The position numbers and the translations under genes are program-made. The notes beneath the pieces are model-generated. The model did no database searches, had not been told where the DNA came from, and was given only the letters and a program-made list of their open reading frames with translations. Source: Bacteroidales bacterium UBA3143 (GTDB lineage Bacteria; Bacteroidota; Bacteroidia; Bacteroidales; Dysgonomonadaceae). Taken from it: 64,000 bases of DNA. The stretch lies in the NCBI GenBank assembly GCA_002364735.1, contig DEZB01000028.1, forward strand, positions 37,509 to 101,508, in the 5' to 3' direction. The first letter of the stretch is position 1. Each line of letters starts with the position of its first letter. Shown here piece by piece: positions 1 through 8,820 of this stretch.

Positions 1-2
1 TT

Positions 3-581
3 GGGAAGGAGTTGCAGGGCGACAAATCGACACAACAATTTGATGGTTCGCAACTTAATATTGCTTCTGCTGTAGATGTGTTGATTCCTAAATCGGTCAA
101 CAGAATTAGGGTGAAGGGTGCAGGGTCGAAGTTTGTACACGGTGGGGCTTCGCTACAAGAGGTGGTTGTTCCTCTATTGAAGATTGGCATAAAAAAGGAA
201 GAGACTACTTCGAATGTTGATGTTGATATTATTAAATCGGCTGATAGAATAACTACTAACTTGCATGTTGTAAGTTTTATTCAACAAGGATTGGTGAGTG
301 AACAAGTATTGCCACGCACTATGAAGGCAGGTATATATGCCGATGATGGTGCGTTGATATCAGATACTTTTAGATATCTGTTTGATATAGATGAGGGAAG
401 TGAACGTCAACGTGAAGTGAAACATACTTTTACAATGAATAAGAGTGCTGCATCTAAATATAGAAACCAACGTGTGCGATTGGTCTTGGAAGAGCCCATT
501 GAAGGCACTGAGCGTTGGAAACAATACAAGGAATATACGTATACATTGAATATATCATTTATAAACGATTTTGATTTTTAG
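3..581 (+). CDS. pglZ: BREX PglZ-family protein, C-terminal part (5' end outside window)
   Basis: The reading frame is already open at the window edge, so only about the last 190 residues are seen; a full PglZ is usually around 800 residues. The visible part contains the run around PKSVNRIRVKGAG and KFVHGGASLQEVVVP, which is characteristic of the region just after the alkaline-phosphatase-like PglZ domain, followed by a beta-rich C-terminal domain. PglZ is a core component of BREX phage-exclusion systems. The next gene starts two bases after its stop and is a BrxL, which fits the usual pglZ-brxL order and supports the assignment. The remaining BREX genes (brxA, brxB, brxC, pglX) would lie upstream of the window. 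No catalytic phosphatase residues can be checked here. Confidence 0.85.
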   Translation, partial: GKELQGDKSTQQFDGSQLNIASAVDVLIPKSVNRIRVKGAGSKFVHGGASLQEVVVPLLKIGIKKEETTSNVDVDIIKSADRITTNLHVVSFIQQGLVSEQVLPRTMKAGIYADDGALISDTFRYLFDIDEGSERQREVKHTFTMNKSAASKYRNQRVRLVLEEPIEGTERWKQYKEYTYTLNISFINDFDF

Positions 582-583
582 CC

Positions 584-3208
584 ATGAAAGAACTTGATAA
601 AAAACTGAACAGATATTTTGGTGGTAAGGTAGTTAGAAAAGACCTTACAAAACAAGTTAAGGGTAATGCTGTAGTGCCTACTTATGTGTTGGAGTATCTG
701 TTGGGGCAATATTGTGCTACTGACAATGAAGATACTATAAATGACGGCGTGAAAGCAGTTCTTGATATTATTGCAAAGCACTATGTGCATAGGAATCAAT
801 CTGAACAGGTGAAGTATGAGTTTACAAGAAAGAATGGAGAGTCGCATAGAATTATTGATAAAATATCGGCTCATTTAGTAGAGAAAGATGGAACGTATTT
901 AGCTACTTTTTCAAATTTAGATATTAAAGAGCCTGTTTTGATAGAGAAGGAGGTAATTGAAGAGCACCGCAAAATACTTACTTCGGGTGTGTGGTCTATT
1001 ATCGATTTATCATACTTTGTTACAAGCGAAGGTAAGGGAAAGGAGTCGCCATGGTTAATTGAGCGTGTGAAACCTATTCAGATTTCACATGTTGATATGG
1101 ATGAGTATAAGGAGCTAAGACGAGAATTTACAAAGGATGAGTGGGTAGATATAATTATGCAAAGTTTGGGATTAGAGCCAGAACACTTTAACTTTAGAAG
1201 TAAATTGTTGCAACTAACAAGAATGGTTTCATTTTGTGAAAACAACTACAACTTAATTGAACTGGGACCTAAGGGAACAGGGAAGAGTCATATTTACTCT
1301 GAGATGTCGCCTCATGGAATGCTCATTTCTGGTGGAGAGGTAACACAAGCAAAATTGTTTGTAAATAATACGAACAAACAGGTTGGTTTAGTGGGATATT
1401 GGGATAATATTGCTTTTGATGAGTTTGCTGGTATTAATAAACGAGTGGATAAAAACTTGGTCGATACTATGAAAAACTATATGGCACAGAAAACGTTTTC
1501 GAGGGGTAGCGACCCTCAGAGTGCTACTGCTTCGTTTTCGTTTGTAGGAAACACAATGCACTCAGTGTCTTATATGATGAAACATACGCATCTTTTTGAA
1601 GCATTGCCCGAGACCTATAAAGACAGTGCCTTTCTTGACCGTATACACTGCTATTTACCAGGATGGGAAGTAGAGAAACTAAGAAAGGAATCTTTTGCTG
1701 ATGGATATGGTTTTATTGTGGACTATCTGGCAGAGATATTAAAGCGTTTGAGGAATGAAGATTATTCTTTTCTTTGCACAAAGTACTTTGAACTTTCTGA
1801 TGAAATAACTACTAGAGATAGTACAGGTATAATGAAAACTTTCTCTGGATTGTGTAAAATAATATATCCTCATGGTGAGTGTACAAAAGAGGAAGCTAAG
1901 GAGATATTGGATTTTGCTGTTGAGTGTAGAAGAAGAGTTCAGAGTCAATTGGTGAAAATGGATGAAACTTTCAACGAGTTGGAGTTTTCCTACACATCGA
2001 AAGATGATAACGAAAAAACTACTGTTCTAACACTTGAAGAGAAACAACATCCCAATTTATCGATAGCATCTACTGTGGATGAGTCTACGATAGAGAAGCA
2101 GGCTATTCTTAAACAGAATGAAAAGCATGAGAAGTATGACAAGCAAGAGTTGTTGTCGGGAAAACACATTGTGTTTGAAGAAAACGAGAAAGGCATTAGC
2201 TACAAAAAACTTTTTGCTCCTTATCTGAGAAATGCAACGGAGATAGTTGTACAAGACCCCTATATTCGTCTTTTCTATCAAGTCAAAAACATGATGGAGT
2301 TTATTCAGATGGTATTGCTAAACAAAGCAGAAGGGGATGATGTAACTATAAAGTTGATTACGAGCTATGATGAGGAATATAAGGATGAAAACATTGATAA
2401 ACTTGAAGATGTGAAGAACAGCTTAGATGGATCTGGTGTCATCTTCGATTATGAGTTTGACCAATCGATGGGTTTTCATGCAAGAAGTATTGTAACAAAC
2501 ACAGGTTGGAAAATTAGTATCGACAGAGGATTAGACATCTTTCAAGCTTATGACTTTAAGAATCCATTTAATTTAGCAAACACCCTTCAAGAAGAACGTT
2601 TGAGCAGAGGGTTTGAGGTGACTTATTTGGAGGTGGATTCAAAAAAAGAAGCTCAGAGCGCTAGAGATATAGTTCTGAAATCAAAAAAGGATTCAATGAT
2701 TGCTAAAGAAGAGTCTTTGAACATTAATGAAAACCCTGTTAGTACCAAAGAAAACACCTTGTACCTCCCCATCAAGCAAATCTATTTTGATGAGATACTG
2801 GCAGGCACAAAGAAGCAAGAGTTTAGGGAGATAAAACACACAACATACAAAAGATACTTATCTATATGGACTGAAAAAGGTGAATCAGGTATTGTATTCG
2901 ATGACGAGTTATTATCTGAGGAAGATTTTGACAAGTATGGTTACGATCCATTCATATACAACAACGGTGTTTATCCGTATATACCCAAACGTTATGAATA
3001 TTTGAATTTTGTGGTAGGCTACAACAAAGACCGTGATACGATGGTGGTAAAAGTAGAGGATATTACTTTTATAGCTGCAAAAGATGAAGAGGGTGTAATA
3101 CGTTTTAATAATGATGGTGATGACGATAAAGATGGTGACTTTGCTTTGTGGCTAGTAGTTTATCATTTGGGTGAAGTGGTGGAGAAGGATTTGAAGAAGG
3201 ATAGGTGA
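584..3208 (+). CDS. brxL: BrxL, Lon-related BREX ATPase, fused to MITD1-C-like and ASCH domains
   Basis: An 874-residue protein, longer than the roughly 680 residues usual for BrxL. Residues 1 to about 455 are the BrxL AAA+ core: Walker A GPKGTGKS near residue 228 and a Walker B-like stretch (WDNIAFDEFAG) about 45 residues later. BrxL is known as the DNA-binding ATPase of type I BREX. A second domain at about 523-685 matches the MITD1 C-terminal phospholipase-D-like fold by its GFHARSI and RGLDIFQ motifs. A third at about 725-870 looks like an ASCH domain (LYLPIKQIYFDEILAGTKK, then EFREIK), a fold used to bind RNA or modified nucleotides. The regions between are charged linkers. The start is two bases after the pglZ stop, so the two are probably co-translated. 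Family is clear; the roles of the two extra domains are inference. Confidence 0.88.
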   Translation: MKELDKKLNRYFGGKVVRKDLTKQVKGNAVVPTYVLEYLLGQYCATDNEDTINDGVKAVLDIIAKHYVHRNQSEQVKYEFTRKNGESHRIIDKISAHLVEKDGTYLATFSNLDIKEPVLIEKEVIEEHRKILTSGVWSIIDLSYFVTSEGKGKESPWLIERVKPIQISHVDMDEYKELRREFTKDEWVDIIMQSLGLEPEHFNFRSKLLQLTRMVSFCENNYNLIELGPKGTGKSHIYSEMSPHGMLISGGEVTQAKLFVNNTNKQVGLVGYWDNIAFDEFAGINKRVDKNLVDTMKNYMAQKTFSRGSDPQSATASFSFVGNTMHSVSYMMKHTHLFEALPETYKDSAFLDRIHCYLPGWEVEKLRKESFADGYGFIVDYLAEILKRLRNEDYSFLCTKYFELSDEITTRDSTGIMKTFSGLCKIIYPHGECTKEEAKEILDFAVECRRRVQSQLVKMDETFNELEFSYTSKDDNEKTTVLTLEEKQHPNLSIASTVDESTIEKQAILKQNEKHEKYDKQELLSGKHIVFEENEKGISYKKLFAPYLRNATEIVVQDPYIRLFYQVKNMMEFIQMVLLNKAEGDDVTIKLITSYDEEYKDENIDKLEDVKNSLDGSGVIFDYEFDQSMGFHARSIVTNTGWKISIDRGLDIFQAYDFKNPFNLANTLQEERLSRGFEVTYLEVDSKKEAQSARDIVLKSKKDSMIAKEESLNINENPVSTKENTLYLPIKQIYFDEILAGTKKQEFREIKHTTYKRYLSIWTEKGESGIVFDDELLSEEDFDKYGYDPFIYNNGVYPYIPKRYEYLNFVVGYNKDRDTMVVKVEDITFIAAKDEEGVIRFNNDGDDDKDGDFALWLVVYHLGEVVEKDLKKDR

Positions 3209-3385
3209 GGTTAAGAAGTGGAAGTTTTTAAATATCCATCCTGTCTTTGAATATAATGCGCTTGGGTATCAATTTAACAGGTTTGTTAATGGTGGTTGGA
3301 ATTGCACAACAATTGAACCACAATCGCACAATTAAAGGTTGATACTTTAAAAGATAATTTGAATAATAAACTAAGCGGATGAAAT

Positions 3386-4702
3386 ATGAGTGAAAAACAA
3401 AATATAGAGTACAAGAGTATCTGGAAAGATGAATACCTGAAGTGGATTTGTGGATATGCAAATGCACAGGGTGGAATGCTATACATTGGTAAAGATGACA
3501 ATGGTGAAGTAGTTGGAGTGAATGACTCTAAGAAGCTGCTTGAAGATATTCCAAATAAAGTTCGGGATGTGTTGGGAATTTTGGTAGATGTGAATCTTTA
3601 TGAAACAGATGAGGGGAATTATATTGAAATTGTAGTTGAGTCATATCCTTATGCGGTGAATTATAAAGGTCACTATTTTTACCGAAGTGGAAGTACAAAG
3701 CAAGAGTTAAAAGGTGCTGCTTTAGATAAGTTTTTGTTGCAGAAGAAAGGGAAGCAGTGGGATGGTGTACCTATTCCAAATGTTTCAGTTGCTGATTTAA
3801 AACATGAAACGTTCGATTTTTTCAAGAAAAAAGGTATCAGGAGTTTGCGTCTTTCAGATGATAGTGTAAAAGATACTCCTCTGCAGTTGCTCGAGAATTT
3901 GAAGTTAATGGAAGGAGAGTTTCTAAAAAGAGCCGCACTGTTGTTGTTTCATCCTGATCCGGAAAAGTATGTTACAGGTGCATACATTAAAATTGGATTT
4001 TTTGAAAGTGATGCAGATTTAATATTTCAAGATGAAGTACATGGAAATCTATTTGAACAAATAGAAACTACTGTAGATTTGCTTTTCTCTAAGTACATTA
4101 AGGCGCTTATCAGTTATGAAGGTATAAGTAGAGTTGAAACTTATGAGTATCCTAAAGATGCAGTGAGGGAGGCATTGCTTAATGCCATAGCTCATAAAGA
4201 TTATTCCAGTGGTGCCACAATTCAAATTAGTGTTTACGATGATAAATTGATGATTTGGAATGCAGGACAGCTACCAAAGGACTGGACTGTTGAAACTTTA
4301 TTGAGGAAACATGCATCTAATCCTTATAACCCAGATATTGCAAATGCTCTTTTTAGGAGTGGATATATTGAATCATGGGGAAGAGGAATCAGTAAAATGA
4401 CCAACTTGTGCTTGGAGGCTGGATTGCCTAAACCTGAATTTGAATATGATTCTACAGGATTGTGGGTGACACATAGGAAGGATATATTTAATGAGGAGCA
4501 TTTGCTGGAAAAGGGACTTAATGAAAGACAGGTGAGGGCTGTGATGTATGTTAAGGAAAATGAGAGAGTAACAAATAGAGAGTATCAAGCTCTAAATAAA
4601 GTATCGAATAGAACAGCAACTTATGAGTTAACAGAATTAGTTGATAGGTATAATTTATTGGAGAAATCAGGTGCAGGTGCAGGAACTTATTATCACGCAT
4701 AA
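3386..4702 (+). CDS. AlbA_2/Schlafen-like putative ATP-binding transcriptional regulator
   Basis: A 438-residue protein. The N-terminal roughly 120 residues form an AlbA_2 (Schlafen AlbA) domain, with the typical EYKSIWKDEYLKWICGYANAQGG and LYIGKDDNGEVVGV motifs. Residues about 245-370 resemble the HATPase_c_4 domain of RecG-like ATP-binding proteins (REALLNAIAHKDY, then SWGRGISKM). The C-terminal 70 residues are a winged helix-turn-helix (REYQALNKVSNRTATYELTELV). Such proteins are abundant beside defence genes and are often annotated as RecG-like helicases, although no helicase motifs are present. It follows brxL after 177 bp and is probably separately expressed. A second, mostly deleted copy of this gene lies downstream at 5230-5436, showing a past tandem duplication. 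Function in defence is inference from position. Confidence 0.8.
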   Translation: MSEKQNIEYKSIWKDEYLKWICGYANAQGGMLYIGKDDNGEVVGVNDSKKLLEDIPNKVRDVLGILVDVNLYETDEGNYIEIVVESYPYAVNYKGHYFYRSGSTKQELKGAALDKFLLQKKGKQWDGVPIPNVSVADLKHETFDFFKKKGIRSLRLSDDSVKDTPLQLLENLKLMEGEFLKRAALLLFHPDPEKYVTGAYIKIGFFESDADLIFQDEVHGNLFEQIETTVDLLFSKYIKALISYEGISRVETYEYPKDAVREALLNAIAHKDYSSGATIQISVYDDKLMIWNAGQLPKDWTVETLLRKHASNPYNPDIANALFRSGYIESWGRGISKMTNLCLEAGLPKPEFEYDSTGLWVTHRKDIFNEEHLLEKGLNERQVRAVMYVKENERVTNREYQALNKVSNRTATYELTELVDRYNLLEKSGAGAGTYYHA

Positions 4703-4755
4703 TCACGCAAAAATTTCGCATTATCACGCATAATCATGCAAAATCGCGCAAAACT
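4692..4755 (+). repeat. Short ATCACGC-type tandem repeat at the end of the AlbA_2 gene
   Basis: The last codons of the AlbA_2 gene and the following 50 bases consist of imperfect repeats of AATCACGCA / AATCGCGCA (about six copies, irregular spacing). The motif AATCACGCAAAA recurs singly near 4829 and 5542 in the two longer direct repeats downstream. It is probably a product of slippage; the stop codon lies inside it, so copy number could change the protein's end. Confidence 0.55.
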
Positions 4756-4810
4756 ATGAAATGCATGATGGTTTTAATAAGAGATGACAAAAAAGTGTTG
4801 GTACGTATTG

Positions 4811-4950
4811 AACCATAATTGGGTAATAATCACGCAAAAGGATTGGTCGATTGTGAATACTTTGCAGATGTAAATGAGATTATCATAATTGATTCATACA
4901 TCTGATTTACTTATGAAATTCGTAACTTAGTGGAATTGATTAGCCTTTTA
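4811..4950. repeat. Upstream part of a ~400 bp direct repeat (first copy)
   Basis: This stretch (TTGAACCATAATTGGG..., AATCACGCAAAAGGATTGG, TTATCATAATTGATTC, CTTATGAAATTCGTAACTTAG) recurs at about 5510-5660 with the same order of blocks and a similarity of roughly 80 % by eye. In both places it follows the 3' end of an AlbA_2-type gene (intact the first time, a remnant the second) and precedes a 250-bp hairpin unit. The gene, this spacer and the hairpin unit therefore duplicated together. Confidence 0.7.
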
Positions 4951-5199
4951 ATTTATTTGTAGTAGTAGTATTTTGGTTTACTTTATTATTAACGCAGTGC
5001 ACTCAGAAAGAAAGTCTTACAATTTGTATAAGAGGTTATTAATCCAACAACCCCATTCCAATTCATTTTTTTTTCTTGTAAAGAGGTTGTTGAAAAGCGG
5101 CTACAAAACAATGTTGCTATTTCGTTTCGGCACACTATCCGCAAAATGGATAGAATCCTGCACTTCATATCAACATAGTTTTTTGATGTAGCCTTTTTA
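4951..5199 (+). repeat. Hairpin repeat unit U1 (~250 bp)
   Basis: First of about six units of the same family. Order in the unit: ATTTATTTGTAG...TTTTGGTTTACT leader; hairpin 1, whose arms are CCAACAACC and GGTTGTTG; hairpin 2, whose arms are GGCTACAAAACAATGTTGCT and the complement in ATCAACATAGTTTTTTGATGTAGCC; and a small hairpin CTATCCGCAAAATGGATAG in the apical loop of hairpin 2. No open reading frame is conserved between copies, so it is a structured repeat (MITE-like or RNA-forming), not a gene. Confidence 0.75.
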
Positions 5200-5229
5200 G
5201 TTTGTCTAAAGATGTAATGATTAAGGAAA

Positions 5230-5436
5230 AATAGGCTTAGATTCAATACAGATGAAAGCTACGATATTTGTAGAGAAAATGATCTCAAAACGAATATGCA
5301 GTATCGTGAAATAAATGATTGTTCTCGAACAACTGCAGCACGTGACTTAAAAGAATTGGTTGATAGAGATATTTTAAAAGCTTCTTGTAAAAGAGGTGCG
5401 GGATCATTTTATGAATTGATTACTTCTATAAAATAA
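5230..5436 (+). pseudogene. Remnant of a second AlbA_2-type gene (C-terminal winged helix only)
   Basis: An open frame without a plausible start encodes about 65 residues ending in QYREINDCSRTTAARDLKEL, then VDRDILKASCKRGAGSFYEL. It aligns with the C-terminal HTH of the AlbA_2 protein at 3386-4702 and with the last residues of the Fic protein at 50686. The sequence directly upstream is the tail of hairpin unit U1, so the first some 370 codons were deleted. The sequence downstream repeats what follows the intact gene, marking this as the second copy of a tandem duplication. Confidence 0.7.
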
Positions 5437-5509
5437 TTGTATAATTCGTAAGGTAACTGCACAATTGAATTGAACCATAATTGAACCAATTGAACCATTA
5501 TTGTACAAT

Positions 5510-5660
5510 AAAGACAGTAATGTGGCGATAATTGGGAAATAATCACGCAAAAAGATTGGTCGATGGTTAATACTTTGCAGGCGTAAATAGATTATCATAA
5601 TTGTTCCATACATCATATTGCCTTATGAAATTCACAACTTAATAGAATTGATTAGCTTTT
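5510..5660. repeat. Upstream part of the ~400 bp direct repeat (second copy)
   Basis: Second copy of the block at 4811-4950, recognised by AATCACGCAAAAAGATTGGTC, ATTATCATAATTGTTCC and CTTATGAAATTCACAACTTAA. It joins the AlbA_2 gene remnant to hairpin unit U2. No gene is seen in it. Confidence 0.65.
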
Positions 5661-5905
5661 TAGTTTATTTGTAGAGGTAATGTTTTGGTTTACTCCAGAA
5701 TTTGAATTCACAAAAGAAAAATCGTGCAATTTGTATAAGCCGTTATTAATCCAACAACCACATTCCATTTCATTTTTTTTCTTGAAAAGAGGTTGTTTAA
5801 ATACGGCTACAAAACAATGTTTCTATTTCGTTTCGGTACACTATCCGTAAAGTGGATTGACCCCTGCACTCCATAACAACATAGTTTTTTTGGTGTAGCC
5901 TTTTT
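5661..5905 (+). repeat. Hairpin repeat unit U2 (~245 bp)
   Basis: Second full unit, with the same leader, hairpin 1 (CCAACAACC / AGGTTGTT) and hairpin 2 (CGGCTACAAAACAATGTTTC paired with the stretch ending TGGTGTAGCC). The small apical hairpin is partly decayed (CTATCCGTAAAGTGGATTG). Unit U3 follows without a gap. Confidence 0.72.
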
Positions 5906-6075
5906 AGTTATCTGTGAATTTAATGTTTTGATTTACTTTAGAATTATTGCAAGTGCACTCACAAAAGAAAATCATACAATTTGTGTAAAAAGTTATTAAT
6001 TCGACAAGCACATTCCAATTCATTTTGTTTTTTGAAATAAGCTTGTTGAAGAACGGCTATAAAACAATGTTTTTA
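5906..6075 (+). repeat. 5' half of hairpin unit U3, interrupted by the 18 kb block
   Basis: The unit begins normally (leader, hairpin 1 with arms CGACAAGC / GCTTGTTG, then the first arm of hairpin 2 as CGGCTATAAAACAATGTTT). It then runs into the left inverted repeat instead of the usual apical loop. The missing second arm (TAGCAACATAGTTTTTTTGATGAAGC) is found at 24357-24388, on the far side of the polysaccharide-utilisation block. Confidence 0.7.
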
Positions 6076-6246
6076 TTTAAACTTTTGTTAAGCTTCGTAG
6101 CAAGTTTGCCAATAATATCATTACAGATACTTCTAAATTGGTTAAGTACGCTGATTCTATTCATAACTCTATAGTACTGATTTACTATATAATGCTAAAT
6201 GACTGATGCTTAACCTTCTCTCTATTTCTAAGCTATTTTGTGCAAG
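6055..6246 (+). repeat. Left inverted repeat of the 18 kb block (IR-L, ~190 bp)
   Basis: This stretch is the reverse complement of 24184-24380, with close to nine in ten positions matching by eye. Shared stretches include TTTTGTTAAGCTTCGTA, CAAGTTTGCCAATAATATCA, AAATTGGTTAAGTACGCTGAT and TCTATAGTACTGATTTA. It contains no long open frame, only a 30-40 codon stretch open in both copies. It starts within hairpin arm 2 of unit U3 and ends about 30 bp before the end of the GntR gene. Confidence 0.82.
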
Positions 6247-6275
6247 TTTTGAATATTAATTGATTAAATGGTTCT

Positions 6276-7022
6276 CTACCGAACTGTTGTTATATCCCTC
6301 ACGCATTCAATTTTATAAGTAAATGAATTTGCTCTGTACCATCCAATATTATATTCAATAGGTTTATCGTGAATGTCGTAAACAAATCTCTTCCTGATTA
6401 ATATGGGATCACCTACATTAATCTCCAGTTTTTTTGCTATAAAGTTATCTGCGGAATCGGCACTAATTTCTTCTTTTGAAGTCTTAACAATGATATTATA
6501 ATCATTTTCTAAAATTTCATAGAGAGGTCTGATGAAATGCTCTTTGTCCCTAAAAGGAATTAAAGGACTAAACTCGGATGAAAAATAAACGAAAGGACAT
6601 TCTTTTTTACCTCTTAATCGTTGCAACTTGAACAGTTTTTCAGAAGGATCGACATCAAAAAACTTCTCGGCCTCTTTAGATGGTATCTCTCTTTTGATAG
6701 AGAACTCAAAATTATGAATCTCTATATTGAGTACTTTCATTTCTTGAGAGAAACTTAACCAGTTGTTTAGCTCACTAAACACTCTTTTTTCAATTACATG
6801 TGTTCCTACACCCCGTTTCCTTATTAATAAATTTTCTGCAACCAATTTATTTATAGCTTGCCGTAAAGTGTTTCTTGATATCTTTAATTGTTGAGACAAA
6901 TCTATCTCTTTTGGTAATAATTTACCATTGATATATTCTTCCTTTTGAATTAACTCTCTAAGAAGTTGTTCTGCCTGCTTGTGAAGAGGAGTTCTGCTAT
7001 TGTGATCAATTTTAAACTTCAT
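6276..7022 (-). CDS. GntR/HutC-family transcriptional regulator (UTRA domain)
   Basis: About 248 residues from the preferred start (MKFKIDHNSR). A start 22 codons further upstream would add a hydrophobic, AT-rich leader that does not belong to the family. Residues about 8-75 form the GntR winged helix (TPLHKQAEQLLRELI, then ISRNTLRQAINKLVAENLL and the KRGVGTHV wing). Residues about 95-240 form a UTRA ligand-binding domain, which in this family binds a sugar phosphate or similar effector. It is divergent from the glycosidase gene at 7443, so it most likely represses the polysaccharide-utilisation operon and is released by a catabolic intermediate. Using GntR/UTRA rather than a hybrid two-component or SusR-type sensor is less common in this type of locus. 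Confidence 0.88.
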   Translation of the reverse strand: MKFKIDHNSRTPLHKQAEQLLRELIQKEEYINGKLLPKEIDLSQQLKISRNTLRQAINKLVAENLLIRKRGVGTHVIEKRVFSELNNWLSFSQEMKVLNIEIHNFEFSIKREIPSKEAEKFFDVDPSEKLFKLQRLRGKKECPFVYFSSEFSPLIPFRDKEHFIRPLYEILENDYNIIVKTSKEEISADSADNFIAKKLEINVGDPILIRKRFVYDIHDKPIEYNIGWYRANSFTYKIECVRDITTVR

Positions 7023-7119
7023 TTCTTTTTTATTGCAAATAAACAACAAATAAAAAAATATAAAAAATATTCTATGAATTATTTGCATAATTAAAAAATA
7101 TTGACTTTATTTGCACCGC

Positions 7120-7131
7120 ATGTTCGAACAT
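7120..7131. promoter_or_regulatory. Candidate operator of the GntR regulator
   Basis: A perfect 12-bp palindrome, ATGTTCGAACAT, sits about 98 bp upstream of the regulator start in the divergent gap between the regulator and the glycosidase gene. The position and dyad symmetry fit a GntR-family operator. A second dyad, TTACAAAA-CTAC-TTTTGTAA, lies at about 7173-7192 and overlaps a TAnnTTTG-like -7 element (7181-7188) for the rightward operon. Function is inference. Confidence 0.35.
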
Positions 7132-7442
7132 ATGGCATATATGATGATCATACATTATATTAAATCATATCTTACAAAACTACTTTTGTAAAAGAAAATG
7201 GATGTTTGGTTGCAAAGACGGAGTAATATTGTTTCAACAATATCAGAGAAGTCAAGAACATTCGAATGGTAAATATAAAATTGCACATATGTATAATATG
7301 AAAGTAAATAATGACACTGACTAGAATTGTAGGATCAAAAACATCCTAAACGATTGATATAATTTAAAAAATGAAATACAGTCAAAAAGCAGGAATTAAT
7401 AAACTTATGATTTACTGTTTTGATTAAAAAAAAAACATTAAA

Positions 7443-8708
7443 ATGGATAGACGACATTTTATCAAACAGACTGCAACAATGGCCTTAAGTGGGTTTACTT
7501 CTGTTGAGTTAATTAATTCCCAATCATTTGCGGATAGTGTTTTATTTAAGAATAAAATACTAACTAAAAATCCTAGAGCAATAACCATGTGGGATTTCTC
7601 ATGGTTAGAGCGTCGCTGGGAAGGAGCTGGTTATGAAGATTGGGATTTAGCACTCGACCAATTATCAGAACGTGGATACAATGCTGTTAGAATCGATGTT
7701 TATCCACATCTTCTAGCTGAAAATCCGACAAAAGAATGGATGTTAAATGAAGTGTGGAACCAACAAGTTTGGGGAAGTCCAGATCTCAATAAAGTTCAAA
7801 TACAACCTTATCTTAATCAGTTTTTAGAGAAATGCAAAACACGAGATATAAAAGTAGGTATTTCATCTTGGTATAGACAGGATATTAATAATACGTTAAT
7901 GAAAATAACCACACCGCAAAAAATGGCAGAATGTTGGTTAAAGACTCTGCAATCTATTGATAAAGATGGCTTGCTGGATAATATAATGTATGTTGATCTG
8001 TGCAACGAATGGCCTGGTAATTTATGGGCACCTTTTTTTAGTTCGAAATATCCACATATAACATGGGGGCAATGGTATAAAGAAGAATCCGTGGAATGGA
8101 TGAAAGTAGCGTTAATGATTATGAGAGAGAAATATCCCACCATGCCGTTCTTATTCTCATTCGATAATGGAGATGTAGAAAAATATAATGAGATAGACAC
8201 CTCTTTCCTTGATCTTTATGAACATCATATTTGGATGGTACATCAAAATAACAGTGAATTCTATAAAACTATAGATTACAAAGATGGACGGTTTTCTCCT
8301 CAAGCATATAAAAATGTGGTTGCTTATGCAGAGGAACTATACAGAAAGAAACCTCAATATTGGCAACAGTTATTAGTAGAAAAAATTGAAAAAATGGGAG
8401 AAGTTGCTAAACAAAATAAACGACTGGTTGTAACCACCGAATGTTGGGGTATAGTGGATTATAAAGATTGGCCTTTGTTAAAATGGGATTGGGTAAAGGA
8501 ACTTTGTGCATTGGGAACTTTAACAGCAGCAAAAACAGGTGCATGGGCAGGAATTGCAACCAGCAACTTTTGCGGACCTCAATTTGTAGGTATGTGGCGC
8601 GATATAGAATGGCATAAACAGCTTACATCTGCTATACGCACTTCTCCTATCGACCAATCAATTATTAAAAATAATAAAATTACGGGGAAATTATTGAATC
8701 GAATGTGA
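7443..8708 (+). CDS. Cellulase-like glycoside hydrolase (clan GH-A type TIM barrel)
   Basis: 421 residues. The N-terminus carries a twin-arginine-like signal (DRRHFIKQTATMALSG), so the enzyme is exported. The body has TIM-barrel hydrolase features: TMWDFSWLERRWEGAGYEDW, NAVRIDVYP, VDLCNEWPG near residue 189 with the likely acid/base glutamate after Asn, and VVTTECWG near residue 333 with the likely nucleophile glutamate. This combination resembles the 'cellulase-like' family related to GH5. Substrate cannot be read from the sequence. It is the first gene of the locus and precedes susC by 112 bp, so it is probably controlled with it. In partnership with the GH2 enzyme at 15376 it would cut a beta-linked glycan. 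Confidence 0.75.
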   Translation: MDRRHFIKQTATMALSGFTSVELINSQSFADSVLFKNKILTKNPRAITMWDFSWLERRWEGAGYEDWDLALDQLSERGYNAVRIDVYPHLLAENPTKEWMLNEVWNQQVWGSPDLNKVQIQPYLNQFLEKCKTRDIKVGISSWYRQDINNTLMKITTPQKMAECWLKTLQSIDKDGLLDNIMYVDLCNEWPGNLWAPFFSSKYPHITWGQWYKEESVEWMKVALMIMREKYPTMPFLFSFDNGDVEKYNEIDTSFLDLYEHHIWMVHQNNSEFYKTIDYKDGRFSPQAYKNVVAYAEELYRKKPQYWQQLLVEKIEKMGEVAKQNKRLVVTTECWGIVDYKDWPLLKWDWVKELCALGTLTAAKTGAWAGIATSNFCGPQFVGMWRDIEWHKQLTSAIRTSPIDQSIIKNNKITGKLLNRM

Positions 8709-8820
8709 TTATCCAATCTAAACAATATTTTTAAAATTATTAACGCTTTAAATAAAGCAAAGGTGACACTGAAATAAACACCTCATTATAAGCATATTTA
8801 TTAATCAAATAATTATTTTT

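Noticed and set aside
3286..3385. GAACCA-containing sequence before the AlbA_2 gene as a further array unit
   Set aside because: Only the short AATTGAACCA-type blocks are shared; the hairpin arms of the array are missing.
4973..5246. Small open frames of 70-85 codons on both strands
   Set aside because: They lie inside hairpin unit U1 and are not conserved in the other units.
6055..6246. Inverted repeats as parts of a transposase gene
   Set aside because: Only 30-40 codons stay open in both copies (near NQYYRVMN and LNQF) and the surrounding frames are closed; too weak to call a gene fragment.
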